DNA of 64,000 nt. Origin: Pyxidicoccus trucidator. Lineage in GTDB: Bacteria > Myxococcota > Myxococcia > Myxococcales > Myxococcaceae. Location: positions 186,001 to 250,000 of the forward strand of contig NZ_JAAIXZ010000003.1 in assembly GCF_010894435.1 (NCBI RefSeq), written 5' to 3'. The notes beneath the pieces were generated by a model that was not told where the DNA came from, did no database searches, and worked only from the letters and a program-made list of their open reading frames with translations. The first letter of the stretch is position 1. Each line of letters opens with the position of its first letter. The translations under genes and the position numbers were made by a program. Positions 45,713-54,679 of this stretch are shown one piece after another.

Positions 45713-48700
45713 ATGCTGACGACCCGTCACGTCCTGCCGCTCGCCATGCTCGTGGCGCTCTGGGCGCTCCCGTCCCGGGCCCAGGAGGCCGACGTGCCCC
45801 TTGTCGGGGCGCTGCACCGGCAGTGGGGCCTGGACGACGGGCTGCCGCAGAGCTCCGCCCTGGCGCTCGCGCAGGGGGCCGACGGCCACCTCTTCGTCGG
45901 CACCCAGGAGGGCCTCGCCCTCTTCGACGGACGCACCTGGACGGTGATGGACCAGGCCGCCGGCATGCCGTGCGAGGAAATCATGGCCCTGGCCAGCGCG
46001 CCGGACGGCACGGTGTGGGCGGGCACCGCCGGCTGTGGCCTGGTGCGCATCCACAAAGGCGCCATCACCCACCTGCCCACCCTCCCCGGACAGCGGGGTG
46101 ATCGGGTCAGCGTCCTGGAGCGCACCCTGGACGGGACGCTGTGGGTGGGCACGGACCACGGCCTCGCGCGCCTGGGGACGAACCCCACCTTCACCTTCCT
46201 GGCGGCGCTGGGCACCGCGGACGTCAGCGCGCTCGCCCCCGCCGAGGGCGGCGTCTGGGTGGGCACCCGCGCGTCGGGGCTGTGGCGCGTGCGCGGTGAC
46301 AACGCCGAGCGCATCACCCCCCCCGGCCCGCTGGACCATGTGACGGCGCTCACCGTGGACGGAGACGGCGGGTTGTGGGTGGGCACACACTCGGACGGGC
46401 TGTGGTACCGCACGCCCGCCGGGAGCTTCGAGCAGGCGCCCTCCGACGTCCCCTCCCGCATCTCCGCCCTGCGCATGGCCCGCCACGGCGGGTTGTGGGT
46501 GGGCACGGAGACGGCGGGCTTCGGGCGGCTGAAGCGCAACCGCTACACGCAGGCGAAGGGCGTCCCCTCCAATGCCGGCGTCGTGGCCTTCCTCGAGGAC
46601 ACCGAGGGCAGCCTGTGGGTGGGCACCTTCTCCTCCAGCCTCCACCAATTGCGCCGCGCCGAGCTGGACGTGGTGGGCAAGCCCGAGGGCCTCACCGACG
46701 ACTTCATCTGGAGCGTCTACGAGGACCGCGAGGGCGCCGTGTGGATTGGCACCACCGGCGGCGCGCTCCACCGGTGGAAGGACGGGAAGCTCGCATCATT
46801 ATATACGGCCGCGGAGGGGCTCCCCCAGGGCCGCATCTTCGACATCATCCAGGACCGGGAGGGGGCGCTGTGGCTGGCCACCAGCGTGGGCGCGGCGCGC
46901 TTCCACGAGGGGCGCTTCGAGCTGCTCACCACGAAGGACGGGCTGCCGAGCGACATCGTCTACTCCCTCTATGAGGACAGCGCGGGCTCCCTGTGGTTCG
47001 GCACGCGCGCCGGACTGGCCCGGCGGCGCGACGGCCAGTGGCGCGTCTTCACCACGAAGGACGGGCTGTCCCGGGACAACATCACCAACATCCGCGAGGC
47101 GGTCGGCGGAGGGCTGTGGCTGGGCTCGAACTCCGGGTTGGACTTCCTGGACGAGTCCGGCGTGCGCCAGGGCGGCCCGGAGGAGGAGCTGGCGGGCCGG
47201 GACGTGAGCGGGCTGGTGCTGGACGCGCAGGACCCGAAGGTGCTGTGGGCGGCCACGGATGACGGGCTGGCGCGGGTGGACGCGTCGGGCGTGGCGGTGG
47301 TGCGCGGGCGGGACGGGCTGGTCGTCAACAACGTGCTGTCCGTGGCGGACGACGGGCGGGGCCACCTGTGGATGGGCAGCAACCGCGGCCTGTACCGCGT
47401 GGCCAAGTCCGAGCTGACGGCGTTCTTCTCCCGCCAGTCGCCCCGGGTGGCGGCGGTGCTGTACGGGCGCTCGGAGGGCATGCGCAGCATCGAGTGCAAC
47501 AGCTACTCGAATGCCTCCAGCATCCGCACCCACATGGGGGAGCTCTGGTTCGCCACCGTCATGGGCGCGGTGCGGGTTCCGGCCGCCGCGGAGCCGCGCT
47601 CGCGCACCGCGCCGCCGCTGCACATCACGAAGGTGACGACGCGCAATGTGCCAGTGTCCATCGAGAATGGGCTGCCGCCGGGCGTGGTGGACGTGGAGCT
47701 GTCCTTCGTGGCGCTCACCTTCGTGGCGCCGGAGAAGGTGCGCTACCGCTACTGGCTGGAGGGGTACGACGAGGGGTGGCGGGAGAAGGAGGGCGTGCCC
47801 GAGGCGACCTACACGAACCTGCCGCCGGGGGAGTACCGCTTCCGCGTCCGGGCGGAGTCCGCCGACGGGCGCTGGGGCCCGGTGGAGACGGGCGTGCTGC
47901 TGCGCCGGCCCGCGCGCTTCTTCGAGGCGTCGAGCTTCCACTTCACGCTGGGGCTGGCGCTGGTGGGCGGAGGGCTGGGCACGTACCGCTGGCGCGTGGG
48001 CCGGCTGCGCGCGCGGGCGCAGGAGTTGAGCCAGCGCGTGGAGGAGCGCACGCGGGAGCTGGCGACCGCCAACGCGGAGCTCCAGCAGGCGCTGGATACG
48101 TCCGCCGAGGGAGAGCGCAGCCTGCGGCGGCTCATCGACCGGCTGCCCATCGCCATCACCGTCGTCGAGGGCGACCGCGTCGTGTACGCCAACGACACCT
48201 CGCTCCAGCTGCTGGGCTACGAGCGCTTCGAGGACCTGGCGGGGCAGAACATGTCCGTCCATGTGCCGGAGGACGAGCGCACCCTGTGGGACGAGCGACT
48301 GGCGGCACTGCGGCGCGGCGAGCTGCTCCCGGTGCGCCTGTCGCGGGTGCGGCGGCTGGACGGCTCGGTGGCGCTGGCCGAGGTGAGCGGGGTGATGCTG
48401 CGCTTCGGAGGCCGGATGGCGTCCGTGGTGCTGGCGCGCGACGTGACGGAGTCGCGGCGCATGGAGGAGCGCCTGCGCCTGTCGGACCGGATGTCCGGTG
48501 TGGGCACGCTGGCGGCCGGCGTGGCGCACGAAATCAACAACCCGCTGTCCTACGTCATCGGCAACCAGCAGTTCGTGCTGGAGCGGCTGGAGCCGCTGCT
48601 GGAGGCGTCCGGAGGCGAGACGGTGCCGGTGCCGGTGACGACGCTGGAGTCGCTGGCCGAGGCGCTGCGCGACGCGAGCGAGGGCGCGGGCCGGGTGCGC

Positions 48701-49633
48701 CACATCGTCCGGGACTTGAAGACCTTCAGCCGCGGGGACGAGGAGTCCAACCGTCCGCTGGACGTGCGGCCGGTGCTGGAGAGCGCGCTGTCCATCTGCC
48801 TCAACGAGGTGCGCCACCGGGCGCGGGTGCGGCGGGAGCTGGGCGAGGTGCCGCCGGTGATGGCGAACGAGGCGCGGCTGGGGCAGGTGTTCCTCAACCT
48901 GCTGGTGAACGCCGCGCAGTCGATTCCCGACGGGCAGGTGGAGCGGCACGAGATTGTCCTGCGCACCTTCACGGACGCGAACGGGCGCGCGGTGGTGGAG
49001 GTGTCGGACACGGGGAGCGGAATCGCGCCGGAGCACCTGGAGCGCATCTTCGACCCCTTCTTCACGACGAAGCCGGTGGGGGTGGGGACGGGGCTGGGGC
49101 TGTCCATCTGCCACGGCATCGTCAGCGTGCTCGGGGGCGACATCCAGGTGGAGAGCCAGGTGGGGAAGGGCACGCGCTTCCGCGTGCTGCTCCCGGCGGC
49201 GACCGAGGTGCTGGAGGTGGTGCCGGCGCGTCCCGTGGAGGTGGTGGCGCCACCGACGCGGCGGGCGAAGCTGCTGGTGGTGGACGACGAGCCGCTGGTG
49301 GCGCGCGGCGTGGCGCGGCTGCTGGCGGGGGAGTACTCGGCGGAGAGCACGTCGAGCGCGAAGGAGGCGCTGGAGCGCCTGTCGCAAGGGGAGCGGTTCG
49401 ACCTGATGCTGTGCGATGTGATGATGCCGGAGATGAGCGGCGAGGCCTTCTTCCACCAGCTCGCCGAGGTGGCTCCGGACCAGCGGGAGCGCGTGGTGTT
49501 CATCACGGGCGGGGCGTTCACGCCGGAGGCCCGCGCGTTCCTGGAGAGCTTGCCGCCCGGGCGGTGTCTGCTGAAGCCACTGGCCGCGGATGTGCTGCGG
49601 GCGTTGGTGCGGGAGCAGCTGGCCCGGGCGTGA
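45713..49633 (+). CDS. Hybrid histidine kinase with two-component propeller sensor
   Basis: A 1306-residue one-protein signalling system. A signal peptide (LPLAMLVALWALPSRAQ) leads to a periplasmic beta-propeller of Reg_prop repeats (GLWVGTHSDGLW, GLWVGTETAGFG, SLWFGTRAG), then a Y_Y_Y domain (YRYWLEGYDEGW...LPPGEYRFRVRA) and a membrane helix (FHFTLGLALVGGGLGTY). A PAS domain, HisKA with phospho-acceptor His 939 (VAHEINNPL), HATPase (NLLVNAAQS, SDTGSGI, GTGLGLSI) and a C-terminal receiver with Asp 1235 (LMLCDVMMPEM) follow. The architecture resembles the polysaccharide-sensing HTCS proteins but without an AraC output. The start at ATG 45713 follows CAGG; a TTG at 45692 is in frame. It is divergent from the giant HEAT gene, 193 bases apart. 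Confidence 0.93.
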   Translation: MLTTRHVLPLAMLVALWALPSRAQEADVPLVGALHRQWGLDDGLPQSSALALAQGADGHLFVGTQEGLALFDGRTWTVMDQAAGMPCEEIMALASAPDGTVWAGTAGCGLVRIHKGAITHLPTLPGQRGDRVSVLERTLDGTLWVGTDHGLARLGTNPTFTFLAALGTADVSALAPAEGGVWVGTRASGLWRVRGDNAERITPPGPLDHVTALTVDGDGGLWVGTHSDGLWYRTPAGSFEQAPSDVPSRISALRMARHGGLWVGTETAGFGRLKRNRYTQAKGVPSNAGVVAFLEDTEGSLWVGTFSSSLHQLRRAELDVVGKPEGLTDDFIWSVYEDREGAVWIGTTGGALHRWKDGKLASLYTAAEGLPQGRIFDIIQDREGALWLATSVGAARFHEGRFELLTTKDGLPSDIVYSLYEDSAGSLWFGTRAGLARRRDGQWRVFTTKDGLSRDNITNIREAVGGGLWLGSNSGLDFLDESGVRQGGPEEELAGRDVSGLVLDAQDPKVLWAATDDGLARVDASGVAVVRGRDGLVVNNVLSVADDGRGHLWMGSNRGLYRVAKSELTAFFSRQSPRVAAVLYGRSEGMRSIECNSYSNASSIRTHMGELWFATVMGAVRVPAAAEPRSRTAPPLHITKVTTRNVPVSIENGLPPGVVDVELSFVALTFVAPEKVRYRYWLEGYDEGWREKEGVPEATYTNLPPGEYRFRVRAESADGRWGPVETGVLLRRPARFFEASSFHFTLGLALVGGGLGTYRWRVGRLRARAQELSQRVEERTRELATANAELQQALDTSAEGERSLRRLIDRLPIAITVVEGDRVVYANDTSLQLLGYERFEDLAGQNMSVHVPEDERTLWDERLAALRRGELLPVRLSRVRRLDGSVALAEVSGVMLRFGGRMASVVLARDVTESRRMEERLRLSDRMSGVGTLAAGVAHEINNPLSYVIGNQQFVLERLEPLLEASGGETVPVPVTTLESLAEALRDASEGAGRVRHIVRDLKTFSRGDEESNRPLDVRPVLESALSICLNEVRHRARVRRELGEVPPVMANEARLGQVFLNLLVNAAQSIPDGQVERHEIVLRTFTDANGRAVVEVSDTGSGIAPEHLERIFDPFFTTKPVGVGTGLGLSICHGIVSVLGGDIQVESQVGKGTRFRVLLPAATEVLEVVPARPVEVVAPPTRRAKLLVVDDEPLVARGVARLLAGEYSAESTSSAKEALERLSQGERFDLMLCDVMMPEMSGEAFFHQLAEVAPDQRERVVFITGGAFTPEARAFLESLPPGRCLLKPLAADVLRALVREQLARA

Positions 49634-49648
49634 GCAGGGGCGGCGGCG

Positions 49649-50221
49649 TCAGACCTCGTCGAACCGGCCTCCCAGGATGCCGGTACGTTCCAGGGCTTCC
49701 TTCAGCTCGCCTGCGACGATGATGGGCGGGGGCCAGCCCCACGGGCGGAACACCCTTTCGTCACCGACCTTCGACGTGTCGATGCGCAGGCCGGAGACGG
49801 CGCGGTACTCCCCGATGCGGTCGGGGCGCCCGTCCGCCGCCGTGTAGACCTGGACCTCCGCGCACGCACGCTCGTCGATGCAGCGCACGGTCCGGGCCAC
49901 GTTCAGCAGGTAGTACGGCTCGGTCTGGGTTTCGACCTCGACGGGGAAGAGTTGGACATCCTCGGGCGCCAGCTCGCGGAACACCGCTGCGACCGGCGTG
50001 TTCACGACGGGGCTCATCGCAGCCGTGGTCAGGTCGAAGGCGAGCGGCTTGCCGGGTCGGGCAAGAGGAATGCGCAGCGCCCCGGGAGCCTCTACCGGCC
50101 TGCCCTGGATGAACGCCCAGATGTCGTCGATTTCCTGCCCGGCCAGGTCGGTCGGCTCGTCGAGATACCACCGCCCCTTTACGTATTCATCGATGGCCAG
50201 GCGAAAGTATCGGCGTTTCAT
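49649..50221 (-). CDS. Imm11 (DUF1629) family immunity protein
   Basis: A 190-residue cytoplasmic protein with the DUF1629/Imm11 look: MKRRYFRLAIDEYV at the start, a middle containing PVEVETQTEPYYLLNVARTVRCIDE, and a C-terminus with WPPPIIVAGELKEALER. It begins four bases after the stop of the AHH lipoprotein on the same strand, the standard toxin-immunity order in myxobacteria. Imm11 proteins neutralise nuclease-type toxins of sibling cells. The reading frame is complete although the adjacent toxin gene is broken. It ends 16 bases from the convergent hybrid kinase gene. Confidence 0.85.
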   Translation of the reverse strand: MKRRYFRLAIDEYVKGRWYLDEPTDLAGQEIDDIWAFIQGRPVEAPGALRIPLARPGKPLAFDLTTAAMSPVVNTPVAAVFRELAPEDVQLFPVEVETQTEPYYLLNVARTVRCIDERACAEVQVYTAADGRPDRIGEYRAVSGLRIDTSKVGDERVFRPWGWPPPIIVAGELKEALERTGILGGRFDEV

Positions 50222-50225
50222 GGAC

Positions 50226-51517
50226 TCAGGCCTCGGGATTCTTGGTGACGAGCTTCCGCAGCCGGGTTCCGGCCGTCATCAGGTCCCGCGCGATGGCATT
50301 CAGTTCGTTCACCAGTGCGGCTCGGCAGTCTGCCTTGCCGCGGCAGCCATCCGTTGCCCGATTGATTCGATCCAGAGTCTCCTGGTGGTACTCGCGCGAG
50401 TGAGGCCCCTTGTGTCCCTTGATGCGCACGAGGTTCGCATCATCACCCAGGTTCATGTCTGCCCGCCGGAAGATCCTCTCGAAGCGTGGGGTCCAAGGTC
50501 CTCCCGATAGCTCAGAGACCTCGTTCTTGTCCGTGCAGATGTGGTGGATGTCGCCCTCGGGGTCGCCCTGAATCGTGCTTCCCGGCCCATGGCCACCGCG
50601 GCGACGGCCGTGGGCGCGAGGACGACGTTCATCACGGCCGCTGAGGGAAGGGCTATCGACTGCACCTCGCCCGAGAGGGCCGCCGATAGCGTGAAGCCGC
50701 CCTCGGTCCCTGCCCTCAGCGCGGCCTGCGCGGCACCCGGCAGTCTGGGCGCCTGTGCGGCCATGGCGCTCCTACCACCCAGCGCCGTCAACGCGACGAC
50801 GACGAGAACCCGAGCACCGTTGTCCCCGAGCACCCTCCCAAAACGGCGGCCGGAGCCCTCAAGCTCGGAGATGCCGCGGGCGTGCTCCGTCTCCTCCATG
50901 AGCCGCAGGAACGCCTGCCCCAGGTTCCACACTGGGCCGGTGCCGAGGTAGGCAATCAGTGAAGCCGTGAGGCCAATCGCGATGAGCTTGGTGATGGGCT
51001 CGGGCGCGACAAGCATGATGAGCGCGGTCCCGACCATGGAGACAATCATCGCCCGCAGGGCGGCTGGATTCGTCAGGTCGCGTACCGCCTCCTCAACACC
51101 TTCCCAGACGGTGTCGAAGGCGAAGAAGAGCGCCATCAAGCGGCGTTCCATCGGCCCTGGCGTGAAGCCACCTGTGAGCAGGCTCATGCACCCGTCAGGA
51201 TTGCCTTGCTGCTGGCAGAGCCGCGCATACGACGGAGGCACCGTGCGACCCCGCGCGCCGTCTACGAGCCCACTCGCGGAAGCGAGCAGCGAGAGCCGGT
51301 CGTCCCGCGAGGACTCCTCGCGCAGGACCTCCAACTTCAGGTCGAGCACGAGCTGCGCGACGGCGCTCTTGAACGCCTCTTCGTCAAGCTCGACCGGCGC
51401 GGACTCCACCGGCGTGTAGACGAGGGGAGTCCCCTGTCCGGTATCGAGATTGACGACTCGCGTCGTTGCACAGCCGGTCGCGAGCATGAGCAGCGCAGCG
51501 ACTCCACAGACCTTCAT
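50226..51517 (-). pseudogene. AHH-nuclease lipoprotein, frameshifted
   Basis: The N-terminal part (354 codons in one frame, 51517 to 50453) starts with lipobox LLMLATGC-ATT. It contains a hydrophobic central region (MIVSMVGTALIMLVAPEP, LIAIGLTASLIAYLG) and runs to SAAVMNVVLAPTAVAAVAMGRE. The AHH nuclease domain follows, but in another frame: QGDPEGDIHHICTDKN, SGGPWTPRFERIF, DDANLVRIKGHKGPHSREYH, ending at 50226. The shift lies near 50579-50585, where one base (or a number equivalent to one, modulo three) is missing. The intact form would be a surface lipoprotein nuclease toxin paired with the Imm11 gene. As read, the first frame ends in a random tail and the toxin domain is lost, unless this is a sequencing error. 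Confidence 0.8.
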
Positions 51518-51645
51518 GGGAGAGCCCTCTGTGCGGATGCGCGGTCGTGGGCGTAGCTGGCGCAGGCGTGAGGGGGCGGCGGACCCGAACCGCGTCGAGC
51601 CGCCCCCTCGGTGTCAGGTGAAGACGGGAGCTGAAGCCACCCGGC

Positions 51646-51852
51646 CTACTGACACAGCTCGAAACAGATCGCCGTACACTCCTGGAACTCGGGGGTGCCC
51701 TGCCCATATTGCGCGGCACAGTTCAGCCGGCACTGGCGCACGCACGCGGGGTCCGCGAGGGAGTTGCCTCCGGCAGTGCTCAGGGCCAGACCTCCCGTGA
51801 GACCGACCATCGCCATCACCACCGTCGTCATCAGTTGCTTGCGATTCTTCAT
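51646..51852 (-). CDS. Small secreted Cys-rich peptide
   Basis: A 68-residue pre-peptide. MKNRKQLMTTVVMAMVGLTGG starts at 51852 behind GGAAGGAG; an upstream in-frame codon lacks a ribosome binding site. The signal peptide ends near ALSTAGGNSLA. The mature roughly 35 residues carry exactly six Cys in two identical spacings, CVRQCRLNC and CTAICFELC (CxxxCxxxC twice), suggesting two paired helices clamped by disulphides. The gene stands alone, 128 bases after the AHH lipoprotein gene start on the same strand. No known family is recognised; the peptide could be structural, antimicrobial or a signal. Confidence 0.65.
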   Translation of the reverse strand: MKNRKQLMTTVVMAMVGLTGGLALSTAGGNSLADPACVRQCRLNCAAQYGQGTPEFQECTAICFELCQ

Positions 51853-52128
51853 GTGGGAACTCCTTCCAGACGTTGTTGGACCGAGACGCCGACGAGCACC
51901 CGCGCCCGCCGTCATGGAAGCCTACAGTCTGTAAAACCAGAAAACGATGTACCCCGTCTGAACACAGCCCAAGGGCGCCTTCGGGACACTGGACTCTGCT
52001 GGCAGAGGTGGAGCGGACTCGCTGACAGGGCACGCCCGCGTGCGCTCGAATGGGCACTGTGGGAAGGGTGCTAGTCTTCGCGTCCGTCGTTGTCCGAGAG
52101 CACGTCGCGCTGAACAGGGGGGCCTGAC

Positions 52129-53400
52129 ATGACGACAAGGTATCTGTGTGCATCCTCGAGCACCTGTCCGAGCCCGGACCTGACGTCGCTGGTCGAGGCG
52201 GTGAAGGGCAATCAGAGCCGCTTCTTCGCGGAGGCGCTGAGCCCGGAGCCCGCGAAGCCCGCTGTTCGCGATGTCGAGCTGCTCTGCCCGCATTGCAAGA
52301 CGCGGCAGATGCTTGACGTCATGAAGGCGGACGCGGAAGTCAAAGGGCGGCCCATCCATGACACCGAGGCCGCGGAACTCGACACGCTTCGGGCCAGCTT
52401 CGCGCCCCAGAAGTCCGCCGAGCGCCTGGAGGCCTTCGGGACCTGGCTCTTCGGAGGCACCGCCTTCTTCACCACCCTGGTGGGCTTCTACGCGTACACC
52501 GTCCACGACGAGGTGAAGGCGTGGTCGCAGCTCTTCTTCGCCATCGCGCTGGCCCTGCTGGGACTCAGCATGGCCGCCGCCGCTCGCATGAAGACGCCGG
52601 CCCTCAAGACGTTCAACCCCGACAGCCCGAGCAGCATGCGCAAGGCGTTGGAGGAGCGAGCCACGGAGCGCGGTACACAGCTGAAGTTCGCCTCCGGTTT
52701 CTTCGCGGCGGCCCTCGCGTTCGCGGGGGCGGCCCCCGTGCTGGGCGCCCTGTTCACGTCAAAGCCCGAGGGCCACCTGACGACCAGCTACACGCGGGAC
52801 GCCAGTGGGAAGCTCAGCGTCGTGATGAAGGCCACCGACATGACACCGGGGGAGGTCTTCGGCGCGCGGGTCCGCAAGAAGGACGCATCTGACACGGTGC
52901 TCGTGGAGGGCGCGCAGGCCGTCAAGGCGGATGGCTCCGGTGAGCTCATGCTGGAGGTGCCGAAGCTGGAGGCCGCCGGTGGACCGTGGGAGCTGGCGAC
53001 GTACACGAGCCAGCAGGGCAATCCCAATACAGAGGTGAGCGTGGGCGCCCAGGTGCTGAACGGCGTCGCCGCCACCGCACCCGAGAAGCGCGAGGAGCCC
53101 GTGCTGGGGGTCGCCTTCTCCTACGCGCCGAAGGGGCGACTGGTGCTGGAGGCACAGGGCTCGGCCATGCCGCCGCGCGAGCCCGTGGAGCTGCACGTGC
53201 GGCAGGGCGCGCAGGTGCTGGGTTGGACACGTGGGCTGTCCGCGCAGGACGGCGCGGTGATGCTCAAGCTGGAGGTCGAGTCCGTGGACGTGAGCAAGGA
53301 ACCGGTGGTGCTCACTGTACTCAAGACCAGGGATGGCAAGCTGGAGCCGCTCTTCGAGCGGCAGGTGCCTGCGCCCGCGAACCTGGCGGACGGCAGGTAG
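52129..53400 (+). CDS. Membrane protein with Cys motifs and extracellular beta domain
   Basis: A 423-residue protein. The N-terminal roughly 60 residues hold CASSSTC and LLCPHCK, possibly a zinc-ribbon-like element. Membrane helices follow at about 103-125 (WLFGGTAFFTTLVGFYAY), 130-150 (LFFAIALALLGLSMAAAA) and 188-210 (FASGFFAAALAFAGAAPVLGALF). The C-terminal roughly 210 residues are beta-rich with two or more Ig-like strand sets. No family is recognised. It ends 15 bases before the protease gene on the same strand, so the two probably form an operon and may work together. The 276-base gap before it holds nothing clear. Confidence 0.6.
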   Translation: MTTRYLCASSSTCPSPDLTSLVEAVKGNQSRFFAEALSPEPAKPAVRDVELLCPHCKTRQMLDVMKADAEVKGRPIHDTEAAELDTLRASFAPQKSAERLEAFGTWLFGGTAFFTTLVGFYAYTVHDEVKAWSQLFFAIALALLGLSMAAAARMKTPALKTFNPDSPSSMRKALEERATERGTQLKFASGFFAAALAFAGAAPVLGALFTSKPEGHLTTSYTRDASGKLSVVMKATDMTPGEVFGARVRKKDASDTVLVEGAQAVKADGSGELMLEVPKLEAAGGPWELATYTSQQGNPNTEVSVGAQVLNGVAATAPEKREEPVLGVAFSYAPKGRLVLEAQGSAMPPREPVELHVRQGAQVLGWTRGLSAQDGAVMLKLEVESVDVSKEPVVLTVLKTRDGKLEPLFERQVPAPANLADGR

Positions 53401-53415
53401 GGAGGAAGGGACGGA

Positions 53416-54531
53416 ATGTCGCTCCTGAGCTCGACGCAGCGGGATGTCGTCTACCGGCGCATCCAGGAACAGATTGGCGACCAGCCGCTCAACACCATCA
53501 GCGCATGGATGGGCCATGGCGTGCGCGACAGGCTCCTGCTGATGCCCACCCTGGGACAGCAGATTTCAGAGCTCATCCGCTTCTGCGACGAGGACGGCCT
53601 CAGCGGACCCGTGCCGCTGCTGCTCAAGCTGCTGGACCGGCAGGAGCTGCTCATCCATCCGGAAATCACGGCCATAGTGGCGGAGCTGCGGCGCAAGAAG
53701 GCAGACATCGTCCAGACGGACCCCTTTGGGCAGCGCCTGCTCATGCGGAAGGAGCGCATCGTCCATGAGGACGACATGCTGCCCTTCGGCTTCCTCCTCG
53801 GAGGCCAGCACGCGGGGCGCTGTGTCGCTCGCGTCCTCGTGCCCCGCTACGACTCGGGCAAGAAGCGTGCGCTCGCCAGCGGTGAGCCGTACCTGTTCAT
53901 GGGCACCGCGTGGCTGGTGACTCCGGACCTGGTGCTCACCAACCACCATGTCCTCAACGCCCGCGTGCCGGGAGAGCCGGATGCGCCGCGCTCCGACCTG
54001 GACCTCCAGGCGAGTGGGACGGCGAGCGAGGCCGGGACGGTGCTCGAGTTCGACTACGACCACACCAGCGCGCCCGTGGACGCGGCGAAGGTGACGAAGC
54101 TGGAGGCCGTGGACATCGCGCTCGACTTCGCGCTGCTGCGTCTCGCGGCGCTCCAGCCCGCGCGCAAGTTCCTCCCCCTGCGCGCCGAGCCGGTGGAGAA
54201 CCGCACCCCGGTCAACATCATCCAGCACCCGCGCGGCCGGCCGAAGATGCTGGCCTGCCGTAACAACCTCGTCACCCACGTCGCCGTCACCGAGCTGCGC
54301 TACTTCACCGACACCGAGCAGGGCTCCTCGGGCTCTCCGGTGCTCGACGACACGTGGCGCGTCGTCGCGCTCCACCGCGCCTCCGTGGACGTGGACGACG
54401 TGGAGTACCAGGGGCGCAAGACGGCCTGGGTCAACGTGGGCACGCCCATCGGCGCCATCCTCGCGTACCTCAAGGCGCGCCACCCCGCGCTCTGGGACGA
54501 AGTCCGTCAGGCTCAGGGACTCGCTCCTTGA
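53416..54531 (+). CDS. Trypsin-like serine protease with effector-associated-like N-terminal domain
   Basis: A 371-residue cytoplasmic-type protein (no signal peptide). Residues about 140-360 are a trypsin-like protease with a complete triad: His 178 (LTNHHVLNA), Asp 237 (ALDFALLRL) and Ser 305 (GSSGSPVLDD). The N-terminal roughly 90 residues are helical (RDVVYRRIQEQIGDQ, GQQISELIRFCDEDG, LLLKLLDRQEL). They resemble the small effector-associated domains that link sensors to effectors in bacterial conflict systems; this is a similarity by eye. It sits 15 bases after a membrane-protein gene and 148 bases before a kinase-TPR gene. Activity inside the cell suggests a regulated, perhaps suicidal, protease. 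Confidence 0.75.
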   Translation: MSLLSSTQRDVVYRRIQEQIGDQPLNTISAWMGHGVRDRLLLMPTLGQQISELIRFCDEDGLSGPVPLLLKLLDRQELLIHPEITAIVAELRRKKADIVQTDPFGQRLLMRKERIVHEDDMLPFGFLLGGQHAGRCVARVLVPRYDSGKKRALASGEPYLFMGTAWLVTPDLVLTNHHVLNARVPGEPDAPRSDLDLQASGTASEAGTVLEFDYDHTSAPVDAAKVTKLEAVDIALDFALLRLAALQPARKFLPLRAEPVENRTPVNIIQHPRGRPKMLACRNNLVTHVAVTELRYFTDTEQGSSGSPVLDDTWRVVALHRASVDVDDVEYQGRKTAWVNVGTPIGAILAYLKARHPALWDEVRQAQGLAP

Positions 54532-54679
54532 GGCCTCGCCGCGCGTAGCGGTGACACCTCGGAGTCGTGTCGGCCGTCCCAGGGCAGCCAGGCGCCGGGA
54601 GCGCGCGCTGTCCACCCGGAGGCACCCGCCGGAGCCCCCCTTTCCTGGCCGTCGGGAACCTCGGGATAGGATGGTCCCG

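Noticed and set aside
50453..51517. The 354-codon frame taken as a complete gene with a 76-codon gene behind it
   Set aside because: The end of the first frame and the small ORF together cover one AHH lipoprotein; the motif DIHHICTDKN appears only after a frame change.
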